A stretch of DNA of 64,000 bases from Microbacterium sp. Nx66 (GTDB lineage Bacteria > Actinomycetota > Actinomycetes > Actinomycetales > Microbacteriaceae), in NCBI RefSeq assembly GCF_904066215.1, contig NZ_LR880474.1, positions 1 to 64,000 on the forward strand, given 5' to 3'. A program made the position numbers and the translations under genes. The notes under the pieces were generated by a model, which was not told the DNA's origin, did no database searches, and was given only the letters and a program-made list of their open reading frames with translations. Below are positions 1 through 11,531 of the stretch, in pieces. Each line of letters starts with the position of its first letter. The stretch's first letter is position 1.

Positions 1-1392
1 ATGTCCTCACCAGCCCAGCCCGAAGTCCCGATCTGGACCACGGTGCAGGAGCTGCTGGAAGCCGACGATCGGGTCACGCCGCAGCTCCAGGGCTTCCTGA
101 GCCTCGCGGTGCCGGCCGGGGTGATGTCGGCGACCCTGTACCTCGAGGTGCCGAACGACCTCACCGCCGCGCAGATCAACAAGCGTCTCCGCCTGCCCAT
201 CATGGAGGCGCTCGCTCACGTCGGCGAAGAGGTCACGTCCTATCGGGTGGTCGTGAACCACGAACTCGCGGACCAGCCCACGGCCCCCATCGCGGTTGCC
301 GACTTCGGTCGCCAGGAGCCGGTGCGCGCCGAGTCGCCGATGGAGCAGCCGACGGCGCTGCGCCACGAGTCCCGCCTCAACCCGAAGTACACCTTCGACA
401 ACTTCGTGATCGGCCAGTCCAACCGGTTCGCCCACGCGGCCGCCGTGGCCGTGGCCGAAGCTCCGGCCAAGGCCTACAACCCGCTCTTCATCTACGGCGA
501 CTCCGGACTGGGCAAGACACACCTCCTCCACGCCATCGGTGACTACGCGCAGTCCCTCTATGCCGGGGTGAAGGTGCGGTACGTGTCGAGCGAGGAGTTC
601 ACGAACGACTTCATCAACTCCATCGCCAACAACCGCGGCGCCGCGTTCCAAGCGCGGTACCGCGACGTGGACATCCTCCTCATCGACGACATCCAGTTCC
701 TCCAGGGACGGGCGGAGACGCAGGAGGCGTTCTTCCACACGTTCAACACGCTGCACGACCACAACAAGCAGGTCGTCATCACCAGCGATGTCGCACCGAA
801 GCACCTGACCGGCTTCGAGGACCGCATGCGCAGCCGGTTCGAGTGGGGCCTCATCACCGACGTGCAGGCGCCCGACCTCGAGACCCGTATCGCCATCCTG
901 CGGAAGAAGGCGCAGAGCGAGGCCCTCCACATCCCGGACGAGGTGCTCGAGTACATCGCCACGGTCGTGTCCTCGAACATCCGCGAGCTGGAGGGTGCAC
1001 TCATCCGCGTCTCCGCGTTCGCGAGCCTGAACCGCTCTGCCCTCGACATCTCCCTGGCTCAGACCGTGCTGCGGGACATCATCGACACGGCCGAGGACAA
1101 CATCATCTCGCCGACCGACATCATCACCGCGACCGCGCAGTACTTCAAGCTCACCGTCGACGACCTCTACGGTTCCAGCCGTTCGCAGCAGATCGCCACC
1201 GCACGGCAGATCGCCATGTACCTCTGCCGTGAGCGCACCAGCCTCTCCCTCCCGAAGATCGGTCAGCTCTTCGGCAACCGGGACCACACGACGGTCATGT
1301 ACGCCTACAAGAAGATCAGCGAACTCATGAAGGAGCGTCGCTCGATCTACAACCAGGTGACCGAGATCACCACGCAGCTCGGTCGTCGCTGA
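1..1392 (+). CDS. dnaA: Chromosomal replication initiator protein DnaA
   Basis: 463-residue AAA+ initiator that binds DnaA boxes at oriC, melts the origin and loads the replicative helicase. The N-terminal domain I is followed by a variable linker to about residue 125. Walker A is GDSGLGKTHL and the Walker B/sensor region reads LLIDDIQFLQGR. The C-terminal domain IV carries the helix-turn-helix signature RDHTTVMYAYKKI, which contacts the DnaA box. The window starts exactly at the ATG, so no upstream RBS or rpmH-side promoter is visible. Gene order with dnaN, recF and gyrBA is the standard bacterial origin arrangement. The assignment is secure. Confidence 0.98.
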   Translation: MSSPAQPEVPIWTTVQELLEADDRVTPQLQGFLSLAVPAGVMSATLYLEVPNDLTAAQINKRLRLPIMEALAHVGEEVTSYRVVVNHELADQPTAPIAVADFGRQEPVRAESPMEQPTALRHESRLNPKYTFDNFVIGQSNRFAHAAAVAVAEAPAKAYNPLFIYGDSGLGKTHLLHAIGDYAQSLYAGVKVRYVSSEEFTNDFINSIANNRGAAFQARYRDVDILLIDDIQFLQGRAETQEAFFHTFNTLHDHNKQVVITSDVAPKHLTGFEDRMRSRFEWGLITDVQAPDLETRIAILRKKAQSEALHIPDEVLEYIATVVSSNIRELEGALIRVSAFASLNRSALDISLAQTVLRDIIDTAEDNIISPTDIITATAQYFKLTVDDLYGSSRSQQIATARQIAMYLCRERTSLSLPKIGQLFGNRDHTTVMYAYKKISELMKERRSIYNQVTEITTQLGRR

Positions 1393-1410
1393 CGACCTGC
1401 ATCCACGAGA

Positions 1411-1442
1411 GGGACGCCGCATCCGACATCGGACGGCGTCCC
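1411..1442 (+). terminator. Hairpin downstream of dnaA
   Basis: Perfect 9-bp GC-rich outer stem (1411-1419 with 1434-1442) plus an inner 5-bp stem (1422-1426 with 1429-1433), beginning 19 bases after the dnaA stop. There is no clear U-tract, so this is a likely but unproven terminator separating dnaA transcription from the origin. Confidence 0.6.
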
Positions 1443-1877
1443 TGTCGGCGTTTCGGCGACATGCACCCGCCGGATAGATGCGTCTATGCACATGTGGATA
1501 ACTTGTGGATGAACGTGGAACGCGCCGTCTCGAATGTGGGGCGATCGGGGAAACCTGTGGATAACCCCGGGACGGCGAAACGACGACCGACCCCTGTCCA
1601 CCCGCGGATTCCTCAGGGTCTCCACAAGTGACACGTGTGTAGTTCCCTACTCGCGCCTGCTTTCCACCGACTTATCCACAGTATCCACAGGTGTTAACAC
1701 CGTTAAGGAGTTAAGTCATTCAGGGTGCGATCCGATCACCAGACGGTGGGGAGAACCGGCGGCGGCATGACAAGTCCTCCGGCGTAGGGAACCGCAGGAC
1801 TGTGGGGCTAGCATGGGATTCCCTGCAGTGGCAGGACCCGACGACGACCCGTCATGTTCGACGACAAGGGAGCACCC
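1443..1877. other. oriC: DnaA-box region between dnaA and dnaN
   Basis: Non-coding region between dnaA and dnaN. Perfect or near-perfect DnaA boxes (TTATCCACA or complement) are at 1493-1501, 1504-1512 (one mismatch), 1556-1564, 1672-1680 and 1681-1689 (one mismatch). Weaker candidates lie near 1594 and 1619. The stretch 1691-1720 is unusually AT-rich for this genome, contains gttaac and gttaag motifs, and is the best candidate for the DNA unwinding element. Location, box density and AT content together make this the chromosomal origin. The last ~100 bases carry the dnaN promoter and leader. Confidence 0.9.
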
Positions 1878-3020
1878 GTGAGGTTTCAGGTCAACCGCGA
1901 TGTCTTCAGCGAGGCTGTGTCCTTCGTCGTCAAGCTGCTGCCCCAGCGCAATCCACAGCCGATCCTCGCCGGTGTCCTTATCGAGGCGGACGGCTCCGGA
2001 CTCACGCTCTCGGCCTTCGACTACGAAGCATCCGCACGGACGACCATCGAGGCGATGGTCGAGACACCGGGCACGATCCTCGTCCACGGGCGGCTGCTCT
2101 CCGACATCGCGAGCCGCCTCCCGAACGCTCCCATCGAGATCGCCGTCGAGGATGACGGCGGAATCGCCGTGACCTGTGGCTCGGCTCGCTTCACCCTCGC
2201 GGCCATGCCGGTCGAGGAATACCCGTCCATTCCCGAGGTGTCCGGATCCTCCGGCGTCGTCCCGGCCGACGATTTCGGCACGGCGATCGCGCAGGTCGGC
2301 TTCGCCGCGTCCCGTGACGACGTGACTCCCGTGCTGACGGGTGTCCAGCTCGAGGTCACCGGCCAGACGCTCAGCCTCGTCGCCACCGACCGCTATCGGG
2401 TCTCGCTCCGCGACGTGCCCTGGGACGGCGAGGCCGTCGAGGCCACCGCACTCGTTCCCGCCCGCACCCTCGTCGAGGTCGGCAAGACGTTCGGTCACGC
2501 CGGCACGATCCAGATCGCCTTCTCGGGTGCCGGGGATCGCGAGATCATCGCGTTCACCGCCGGCAACAAGACCGTGACGTCGCTGCTCATCAAGGGCAAC
2601 TTCCCCCCGGTCCGCCGCCTCTTCCCCGAGCAGACCGACCACTACGCTGTCGTCAACACGGCCGATCTCATCGAGGCCGTCCGCCGTGTCTCCCTCGTGC
2701 TCGACCGCGCGGCGCCACTGCGTTTCACGTTCTCGACCGACAGCGTCACGATGGATGCATCGGGCAGCGAGCACGCCCGCGCGTCCGAGTCGGTCGACGC
2801 GATCCTCTCCGGCGGCGACGAGGTGACGCTGGGTCTCAACCCGCAGTACCTCATCGAAGCCCTCGGTGCGGTCAAGAGCGAGTTCGTGCGGGTGACCTTC
2901 ACCTCCAGCGACAACGCCAACAAGCTGAGCCCGGTCCTCATCACCAGTCAGACGTCGGTCGACCAGGCCGGTCTGGACTCGTTCAAGTACCTCCTCCAGC
3001 CCAACCTCCTCCTGCGCTGA
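1878..3020 (+). CDS. dnaN: DNA polymerase III beta subunit (sliding clamp)
   Basis: 380-residue ring-forming clamp that tethers DNA polymerase III to template and recruits repair enzymes. The family-typical N-terminus is MRFQVNRDVFSEAV. This fixes the start at GTG 1878, with AAGGGAG at 1866-1872 as ribosome binding site. An in-frame ATG at 1854 would add eight unconserved residues. Three repeated clamp folds fill the length, and the protein ends in the usual short hydrophobic tail. It is the second gene of the origin cluster and lies directly downstream of oriC. Confidence 0.97.
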   Translation: MRFQVNRDVFSEAVSFVVKLLPQRNPQPILAGVLIEADGSGLTLSAFDYEASARTTIEAMVETPGTILVHGRLLSDIASRLPNAPIEIAVEDDGGIAVTCGSARFTLAAMPVEEYPSIPEVSGSSGVVPADDFGTAIAQVGFAASRDDVTPVLTGVQLEVTGQTLSLVATDRYRVSLRDVPWDGEAVEATALVPARTLVEVGKTFGHAGTIQIAFSGAGDREIIAFTAGNKTVTSLLIKGNFPPVRRLFPEQTDHYAVVNTADLIEAVRRVSLVLDRAAPLRFTFSTDSVTMDASGSEHARASESVDAILSGGDEVTLGLNPQYLIEALGAVKSEFVRVTFTSSDNANKLSPVLITSQTSVDQAGLDSFKYLLQPNLLLR

Positions 3021-3069
3021 GCACCCCCGGCCCCGAGGGAGTGTCCGACCCGGAAGGTAGGCTGCCTCC

Positions 3070-4284
3070 GTGATTGTGGAGCATCTCAGCCTGGTCGATT
3101 TCCGCAATTACGCGACCGCGGAACTCGCCTTGCACCGCGGGCCGAACGTCCTCGTCGGGCGGAACGGCCAGGGCAAGACGAACCTCGCGGAGGCGGTGGT
3201 GTTCCTCGCGACGCTGGGATCGCATCGGGTGTCCTCGGACGCGCCGATGGTGCGGGACGGGCAGGAGTTCGCCGTCATCCGGGCCCGGCTCGCGCACGGT
3301 GAGCGACGCGTGCTCGTCGAGGTGCAGCTCAATCGCCAGGGTTCGAACAAGGCGCGGATCAACGGCTCCCCGTCGAAGACGAACGAGCTCCCCCGCTACG
3401 CACATGTCGTGCTGTTCGCGCCGGAGGATCTCCAGATCGTGCGGGGCGACCCCTCGGCCCGCCGCCGGTTCGCCGACCAGCTCCTCATCCAGCGCACCCC
3501 GCGACTCGCCGCCGTGCTGGGTGACTACGACCGCGTGCTCAGGCAGCGCAACGCCCTGCTCAAGTCGGCGCGGGCGCGGGGCATCCGCGGTGAAGCGCTG
3601 AGCACCCTCGACGTCTGGGACGACAAGCTCGTCTCCCTCGGATCCGAGATCATCACGGCACGGCAGCGGCTGGCGTCCGATCTGCAGCAGCCCGTCGCCG
3701 ATGCATACGCGGCGATCGCCGGCGCGGACCACCGTCCCCGGCTCGACTGGGCGCTGTCGGTCGCCGGCAGCGATCCCGAGGATGACGACGACCGCGATGA
3801 CGCGGACGGTGCCGCTCCCGTCGACGACGTGCGCGGGGACGCCCGTCGCATCGCCGAGATGTTCCGCGCCTCCCTCGCGGCGAAACGCTCGAACGAACTC
3901 GACCGCGGCCTCACCCTCACCGGACCCCATCGGGACGACCTGGTGCTGCGGGTCCGGGACCTGCCGGTGAAGGGGTACGCCTCCCACGGCGAGTCCTGGT
4001 CGGTCGCACTCGCCCTGCGACTGGCATCCGCCGAGCTGCTCCGCAGCGAGTCCCCGGCCGGCGACCCGGTACTGATCCTCGACGACGTCTTCGCGGAGCT
4101 GGACGCCGATCGGCGGCAGCGGCTCGCCGCGCTCACCGCGGGCTACGAGCAGGTGGTGGTCACGGCCGCGGTGGAGGAGGATATCCCCGACGTGCTCCAT
4201 GCTCACGTCGTCCGCATCACGGCGGGGACCATCACCGATGAGCGGGACCGGCTGCAGGGAGAGGACGGTGCGCCGAATGACTGA
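3070..4284 (+). CDS. recF: DNA replication and repair protein RecF
   Basis: 404-residue SMC-like ATPase that helps load RecA at gapped DNA. It has a GTG start and opens MIVEHLSLVDFRNY, the RecF family N-terminus. Walker A is GRNGQGKTNL at about residues 30-39, and Walker B is LILDDVFAELD near residue 340. An acidic low-complexity stretch (DPEDDDDRDD) interrupts the middle of the protein. It follows dnaN by 49 bases, and its 3' end overlaps the next gene by eight bases, indicating translational coupling. Confidence 0.96.
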   Translation: MIVEHLSLVDFRNYATAELALHRGPNVLVGRNGQGKTNLAEAVVFLATLGSHRVSSDAPMVRDGQEFAVIRARLAHGERRVLVEVQLNRQGSNKARINGSPSKTNELPRYAHVVLFAPEDLQIVRGDPSARRRFADQLLIQRTPRLAAVLGDYDRVLRQRNALLKSARARGIRGEALSTLDVWDDKLVSLGSEIITARQRLASDLQQPVADAYAAIAGADHRPRLDWALSVAGSDPEDDDDRDDADGAAPVDDVRGDARRIAEMFRASLAAKRSNELDRGLTLTGPHRDDLVLRVRDLPVKGYASHGESWSVALALRLASAELLRSESPAGDPVLILDDVFAELDADRRQRLAALTAGYEQVVVTAAVEEDIPDVLHAHVVRITAGTITDERDRLQGEDGAPND

Positions 4285-4786
4285 CGTGGTCACCGACAGC
4301 GCGGCCTCGGCGGAGGCTCCCGAGACCGTCGCCACCTACCTGCGACTGCGGGGACTCAAGCCGAGCGCCAAGAACTGGAAGCGCAAAAGGCGGATCTCCG
4401 TCGACGACGACAACGCGCCGTTCACCCCCGGCCGCGATCCGGGAAGCCTCGGCGCCGTCCTCGACACGCTCAGCCGCGAATCCGGCTGGGAGACGACGCT
4501 CGCCCGGGAGGACCTCGTCCGCCAGTGGGCTGACCTCGCGGGGGCGGACACCGCGAAGCACTCGGAGCCGGTGTCTCTCGAGCGCGGACTGCTCACCGTC
4601 AAGTGCGATTCCACCGCGTGGGCGAAGAACCTCCAGTTCATGCGCGCGACGATCCTCACGGAGATCGGACGACGGTACCCGGAGGCGGGAGTGGAGAACC
4701 TCCGCTTCATCGGACCGGACGTCCCCTCGTGGAAATGGGGTCCCAGAGCCGTTCCAGGGCGGGGCCCGCGCGATACCTACGGGTAG
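4277..4786 (+). CDS. DUF721/DciA-family protein
   Basis: 169-residue protein in the recF-gyrB gap typical of Actinobacteria. The family belongs with DciA, the ancestral replicative-helicase loading factor in bacteria lacking DnaC/DnaI. The N-terminal part is basic (NWKRKRR near residue 40), and the conserved DUF721 core follows from about residue 65 to 150 (LARQWADLAG-like and DSTAWAKNLQ segments). The start at ATG 4277 overlaps the recF stop and removes 26 unconserved residues of an upstream open frame. Family assignment is good; function in helicase loading is inferred from homologues. Confidence 0.85.
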   Translation: MTDVVTDSAASAEAPETVATYLRLRGLKPSAKNWKRKRRISVDDDNAPFTPGRDPGSLGAVLDTLSRESGWETTLAREDLVRQWADLAGADTAKHSEPVSLERGLLTVKCDSTAWAKNLQFMRATILTEIGRRYPEAGVENLRFIGPDVPSWKWGPRAVPGRGPRDTYG

Positions 4787-4862
4787 GGCACCATGCAAGG
4801 GGTCCGAAACGCTCAGAGGGCCACACGCGGCCGTTGAGCGGCATTTCGACTCGAAACCCGGC

Positions 4863-6986
<2,124 letters not shown>

Positions 6987-6991
6987 TCACC

Positions 6992-7024
6992 GCGGGGTCC
7001 CTGAGTCCGTCGAACGGGACCCGC
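6992..7024 (+). terminator. Hairpin between gyrB and gyrA
   Basis: Seven-base-pair stem GGGTCCC (6995-7001) with GGGACCC (7016-7022), extended by two pairs across a one-base bulge. There is no U-tract and gyrA starts 35 bases later. It may be an attenuator or mRNA-stabilising hairpin rather than a full terminator. Confidence 0.4.
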
Positions 7025-7058
7025 TGCTCCGACCAGCTCAGCCCACCAGGAAAGACAC

Positions 7059-9614
7059 ATGACTGACGAAGAACGCCCCGACATCACCGAGGGTCACGAG
7101 CACGGCAAGATCGACCAGGTCGATCTGCAGTCGGAGATGCAGCGCAGCTACCTCGACTACGCCATGGCGGTCATCGTCGGCCGCGCCCTCCCCGACGTCC
7201 GCGATGGCCTCAAGCCGGTGCACCGCCGTGTCATCTACGGCATGTACGACGGTGGGTTCCGCCCCGACAAGTCGTTCTCCAAGTGCGCCCGCGTCGTCGG
7301 CGAGGTCATGGGTCAGTACCACCCGCACGGCGACTCGGCGATCTACGACGCCCTCGTCCGTCTGGTGCAGCCCTGGTCGCTCCGGTACCCGCTCGCCCTC
7401 GGCCAGGGGAACTTCGGCTCCCCGGGCAACATGGGTGCCGCAGCCCCGCGATACACCGAGACGAAGATGGCTCAGCTCGCGCTCGAGATGGTGCGCGACA
7501 TCGAGGAAGACACCGTCGACTTCACCGACAACTACGACGGTCAGACGCAGGAGCCCACGGTCCTGCCCGCCCGCTTCCCGAACCTGCTCGTCAACGGCTC
7601 GGTCGGCATCGCGGTCGGGATGGCGACCAACATCCCGCCGCACAATCTGCGCGAGGTGTCCGACGCGGCGCTCTGGGCTCTCGACAACCCCGGGGTCTCG
7701 CGCGAGGAACTGCTCGAGGGTCTGATCCAGCGCATTCCGGGCCCGGACTTCCCGACCGGCGCGCAGATCCTCGGCACCAAGGGCATCCATGAGGCGTACC
7801 GCACGGGTCGCGGCTCGATCACGATGCGCGCAGTCGTCAACGTGGAGGAGATCCAGGGTCGCACCTGCCTCGTCATCACCGAGCTGCCCTACCAGGTCAA
7901 CCCCGACAACGTGGCGGTGAAGATCGGCGACCTCGCCCGTGACGGCAAGATCACCGGCATCGCCGACATCCGTGACGAGTCGTCGGACCGCACCGGTCAG
8001 CGCCTGGTCGTGGTGCTCAAGCGCGATGCGGTCGCGAAGGTCGTGCTGAACAACCTGTACAAGCACACGCAGCTGCAGGAGAACTTCGGCGCGAACATGC
8101 TCGCGATCGTCGACGGTGTCCCCCGGACGCTCGCGATCGACGGCTTCATCTCGCACTGGATCGCTCACCAGATCGATGTGATCGTCCGACGCACGGAGTT
8201 CCGCCTCCGCGAAGCCGAGAAGCGCATGCACATCCTGCGCGGCTACCTGAAGGCGCTCGACGCGCTCGACGAGGTCATCGCCCTGATCCGTCGTTCGCAG
8301 ACCACCGCGGATGCGAACGAGGGACTGCAGAAGCTCCTCGACATCGACGAGATCCAGGCCGACGCGATCCTGCAGATGCAGCTGCGTCGACTCGCCGCTC
8401 TCGAGCGTCAGAAGATCATCGATCAGGCCAACGAGCTCGAGGCTCAGATCACCGACTACAAGGCGATCCTGGCCGACGAGGGCCGCCAGCGCTCGATCAT
8501 CCGCGAGGAGTTGACGGGCATCGTCGAGCGGTTCGGCGACGAGCGGCGGACGCACATCCTGCACGGCTTCGACGGCGACGTGTCGATGGAAGACCTCATC
8601 GCCGAGGAGGAGATGGTCGTCACCGTCACGCGCGAGGGCTACATCAAGCGCACGCGCAGCGACAACTACCGCTCGCAGCACCGCGGCGGCAAGGGTGTCA
8701 AGGGCGCCCAGCTGCGCGCGGACGACATCGTCGAGCACTTCTTCGTCACGACGACGCATCACTGGCTGCTGTTCTTCACCGACAAGGGCCGGGTCTACCG
8801 CGCGAAGACGTACGAGGTGCCGGAAGCAGGGCGTGACGCGAAGGGCACCCATGTCGCGAACCTCCTCGCGCTGCAGCCGGACGAGAGCATCGCGCAGGTC
8901 CTCGACATCCGCGACTACGCGGTGGCGGACTACCTCGTCCTCGCCACGCGCGAGGGCCTGGTCAAGAAGACCCGTCTGGACAACTACGACACGAACCGCC
9001 AGGGCGGCGTGATCGCGATCCGTCTGAACGACGAGGACGAGCTGGTCAGCGCCCTCCTCGTCAACGCCGAGGACGACATCCTGCTCATCAGCCGCCGGGG
9101 CATGTCGGTGCGATTCCAGGCGACCGACGAGGCGTTGCGCCCCATGGGCCGTGCCACCGCCGGGGTGAAGGGCATGAAGTTCCGTGAGGGTGACAGCCTG
9201 CTGTCCGCCTCCGTCGCCGCACCCGGGAAGTACGTCTTCGTGGTCACCGACGGGGGCTATGCGAAGCGCACCGCCGTCGAGGAATACCGCGTCCAGGGGC
9301 GTGGCGGATACGGCATCAAGGTCGCCAAGTTGAACGACGATCGGGGCACTCTCGCGGGTGGTCTGATCGTGTCCGAGGACGACGAGGTCTTGGTGGTTCT
9401 GTCCAGCGGCAAGGTGGTACGCTCTGCCGTGGCCGAGGTCCCCGCCAAGGGTCGCGACACCATGGGAGTGGTGTTCGCCCGCACGACGGAGGCCGACCGC
9501 ATCCTCGCCATCGCCCGGAACGGCGAACGTGGTCTCACCGAAGAGGAGACCGAGCCGGATGCCGACGCCGAGGCCCCCCAGACGACTGAGACACCCGAGG
9601 ATACAGACGCATGA
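7059..9614 (+). CDS. gyrA: DNA gyrase subunit A
   Basis: 851-residue DNA-cleaving and wrapping subunit. The catalytic tyrosine lies in [10 protein letters not shown] (about residue 132). The quinolone-resistance region reads [13 protein letters not shown], with Ser and Asp present at the two positions usually mutated in resistant strains, so the allele looks wild type. The C-terminal beta-pinwheel domain carries the GyrA box QRGGKG-like motif (HRGGKGVKG) from about residue 545. The tail is acidic ([13 protein letters not shown]). RBS AGGAAAG precedes the ATG. The stop codon overlaps the start of the next gene by four bases. Confidence 0.98.
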   Translation: MTDEERPDITEGHEHGKIDQVDLQSEMQRSYLDYAMAVIVGRALPDVRDGLKPVHRRVIYGMYDGGFRPDKSFSKCARVVGEVMGQYHPHGDSAIYDALVRLVQPWSLRYPLALGQGNFGSPGNMGAAAPRYTETKMAQLALEMVRDIEEDTVDFTDNYDGQTQEPTVLPARFPNLLVNGSVGIAVGMATNIPPHNLREVSDAALWALDNPGVSREELLEGLIQRIPGPDFPTGAQILGTKGIHEAYRTGRGSITMRAVVNVEEIQGRTCLVITELPYQVNPDNVAVKIGDLARDGKITGIADIRDESSDRTGQRLVVVLKRDAVAKVVLNNLYKHTQLQENFGANMLAIVDGVPRTLAIDGFISHWIAHQIDVIVRRTEFRLREAEKRMHILRGYLKALDALDEVIALIRRSQTTADANEGLQKLLDIDEIQADAILQMQLRRLAALERQKIIDQANELEAQITDYKAILADEGRQRSIIREELTGIVERFGDERRTHILHGFDGDVSMEDLIAEEEMVVTVTREGYIKRTRSDNYRSQHRGGKGVKGAQLRADDIVEHFFVTTTHHWLLFFTDKGRVYRAKTYEVPEAGRDAKGTHVANLLALQPDESIAQVLDIRDYAVADYLVLATREGLVKKTRLDNYDTNRQGGVIAIRLNDEDELVSALLVNAEDDILLISRRGMSVRFQATDEALRPMGRATAGVKGMKFREGDSLLSASVAAPGKYVFVVTDGGYAKRTAVEEYRVQGRGGYGIKVAKLNDDRGTLAGGLIVSEDDEVLVVLSSGKVVRSAVAEVPAKGRDTMGVVFARTTEADRILAIARNGERGLTEEETEPDADAEAPQTTETPEDTDA

Positions 9615-10015
9615 GCACAGTGGCTGACAAGCTGGCGAAGAAGTCGACACGCAAGACCGGTGGCAAGCAGGTCCGGCTGCGGCTCGTCTACGTCGACTTC
9701 TGGTCCGCGGTGAAGCTCTCGTTCCTGGGAGCGGTCGCTCTGGCCGTCGTCACGATGGTGTCGTTCTTCCTGATCTTCCTCGTGCTGCAGGCGACCGGCA
9801 TCATGTCCACGGCCGACGAGTTCGTGCGGAGCTTCACCGACGGCGCGATCCCGCTGTCCGAGCTCGTGGGGCTGCCGCAGGTCATGGCGTTCGCGGCGGT
9901 TGTCGCGATCCTCAACCTCATCGTGTTCACGGTGCTCGGCGCCGTCGTCGCGGGCATCTACAACCTGGCCGTGAAGGTCACGGGCGGGTTGCTCGTCGGC
10001 TTCATGTCGAACTGA
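9611..10015 (+). CDS. DUF3566-family membrane protein
   Basis: 134-residue protein with a basic cytoplasmic N-terminus and two long hydrophobic segments (about residues 35-60 and 95-125). It is the DUF3566 family protein that regularly follows gyrA in Actinobacteria. ATG overlaps the gyrA stop (ATGA), so it is probably translated from the gyrase transcript. Function is unknown; synteny with gyrA is the strongest clue. Confidence 0.85.
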   Translation: MSTVADKLAKKSTRKTGGKQVRLRLVYVDFWSAVKLSFLGAVALAVVTMVSFFLIFLVLQATGIMSTADEFVRSFTDGAIPLSELVGLPQVMAFAAVVAILNLIVFTVLGAVVAGIYNLAVKVTGGLLVGFMSN

Positions 10016-10034
10016 CCCGAAACCCCGTCTTTCC

Positions 10035-10078
10035 GCCGAAACCCCGGCCTGCGCAGCGATGCAGGCCGGGGTTTCGGC
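10035..10078 (+). terminator. Strong terminator after the gyrBA operon
   Basis: 18-bp perfect inverted repeat (10035-10052 with 10061-10078, 8-base loop) beginning 19 bases after the DUF3566 stop. Partial copies of one arm (cgaaaccccg near 10019; ggcggggtctcgg near 10084) flank it. No poly-U follows, but the stem is very stable. Confidence 0.75.
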
Positions 10079-10178
10079 GATAGGGCGGGGTCTCGGCGGG
10101 TGGGGGTAGGGAAAACCCGAACGGGAGTGTCCGGTTGACTCGGTGGGCGAGGTCCGGCGGCGGCCCTACCGTGGAAGC

Positions 10179-11531
10179 ATGACCACACAGACTGCGACCC
10201 CGGGCACCGCGCCAGCGGTGAAGCCGCCGTTGCGCATCCCGCTCACGATCCTGCATCTCGCCGGTGTCGGGGTGATCGGGGGCGCCATCTTCGGCATGCT
10301 CGGCGGGCTCCTCGGCACCGGACTCGGCCTCCTCTTCGTCTTCGGCGTCGGCATCGTGGTGCTCGTGGGCCTCGTGTACGCGCTCTTCGGCGTCGGCTGG
10401 TTCGAGATCGCTCGCGTCGCCGCCCTGTACCGGGTACCGAACGCCCCGCTGCGGCTCCAGCCGCGGGACCGTCCCGGCTTCGGCGGCTGGCTCCGCGCGC
10501 TCGGGAGGCAGGCGATCGATGGGCGGATGTGGCGTGCGGTGGCGAACTTCGCCATCACCGCGGTCCTCGGCTTCGTGGTGCTCCGACTGTTCTGGGCACT
10601 CCTCTGGTCGATGATCATCGCCTTCGCACCGCTGACCTCGGCCGAGACCATCGTCGGCCCCTTCGGTGGCGGGCAGATCCCGGTGTCCTGGGCGCCCGTG
10701 ATCGGCGTCCTCGGCGCACTCGCCTCCGCCGCCGGGATCATCGGCCTCGCGCTCCTGGCCCGGACACTCGCGCTGGCGATCGTCGCCCGGGCTCGTGAGG
10801 TCGAGCTCACCGAGCGTGTCCGCGCATCCACCGCCCAGCGTGAGGGTGCCGTCCGTGCGGCCGATGTGGAACGGACGCGGATCGAGCGCGATCTGCACGA
10901 CGGCGTCCAGCCGCGGCTCGTCTCCGTCGGGATGACCCTCGGGCTCGCCCAGCAGAAGATCGACACCGACCCCGACGCCGCGAAAGAGCTCATCTCCGAG
11001 GCCCACACGTCGACGAAGGCCGCCATCACCGAACTGCGGCAGCTCGCCCGCGGGATCCACGCCTCCGTGCTCGACGACCGCGGACTCGACGCCGCGTTGT
11101 CCGCGCTCGCCAGCCGCTCCCCCATCCCCGTGCAGTTGGACGTGCGGATGGACCCTTCGACAAGCTCAGGGACCCAGGGTGGCGGGGCAGGGACCCAGGG
11201 GTACGGCTCAGGGACCCAGAGTGGCGGCGCCGGGGCAAGCCGGCCCGGACGCGATGCGGAGGCGGCGGTGTACTTCTCCATCGCCGAATCGCTGACCAAC
11301 GCGGCGAAGCACTCCCGAGCGAGCGAAGCGCGGGTCACCGTCCGGCTCCGCGAGGGAAACGTCCTCTGGGCGCGGGTCGAGGACAACGGCATGGGCGGCG
11401 CCCAGGTCATCCCGGGCGGGGGCCTCGACGGCATCGCGAACCGGATCCTCGCCGCGGGCGGGACCTTCCGTCTCGACAGTCCGCAGGGCGGCCCGACCAG
11501 CCTGGAGGTGAACGTGCCATGCGCATCCTGA
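10179..11531 (+). CDS. Sensor histidine kinase (HisKA_3 type)
   Basis: 450-residue NarL-family kinase. The N-terminal half has four hydrophobic segments (about residues 18-40, 45-70, 115-145, 170-205) resembling the 'putative sensor' domain of actinobacterial kinases. The dimerisation/phosphoacceptor motif is ERDLHDGVQPRL, with His240 as predicted phosphorylation site. The C-terminal ATPase domain has an N-box (AESLTNAAKHS) and G-box. Between them, residues about 328-350 are a Gly/Thr/Gln-rich insert encoded by three 21-bp tandem repeats, unusual for this family. ATG 10179 is chosen over an upstream GTG. The gene overlaps its response regulator by 13 bases. Confidence 0.9.
   Translation: MTTQTATPGTAPAVKPPLRIPLTILHLAGVGVIGGAIFGMLGGLLGTGLGLLFVFGVGIVVLVGLVYALFGVGWFEIARVAALYRVPNAPLRLQPRDRPGFGGWLRALGRQAIDGRMWRAVANFAITAVLGFVVLRLFWALLWSMIIAFAPLTSAETIVGPFGGGQIPVSWAPVIGVLGALASAAGIIGLALLARTLALAIVARAREVELTERVRASTAQREGAVRAADVERTRIERDLHDGVQPRLVSVGMTLGLAQQKIDTDPDAAKELISEAHTSTKAAITELRQLARGIHASVLDDRGLDAALSALASRSPIPVQLDVRMDPSTSSGTQGGGAGTQGYGSGTQSGGAGASRPGRDAEAAVYFSIAESLTNAAKHSRASEARVTVRLREGNVLWARVEDNGMGGAQVIPGGGLDGIANRILAAGGTFRLDSPQGGPTSLEVNVPCAS
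11151..11232. repeat. In-frame 21-bp tandem repeats with palindromic element inside the kinase gene
   Basis: The block opens with a CCCTTCGACAAGCTCAGGG element (11153-11171). Similar short elements occur dispersed in many high-GC genomes. It is followed by three copies of a cagggaccca-headed unit starting at 11167, 11188 and 11209 (period exactly 21 bases). Each unit encodes seven residues of the pattern SGTQGGG / AGTQGYG / SGTQSGG, so the reading frame is preserved. Confidence 0.85.

Noticed and set aside
7..1491. Long minus-strand open frame opposite dnaA
   Set aside because: Shadow of dnaA caused by high GC codon bias. The translation is low-complexity and Arg/Asp/Val-rich without any motif.
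7312..7368. Quinolone-resistance allele in gyrA
   Set aside because: Ser and Asp are at the usual wild-type positions, so no resistance change is seen.
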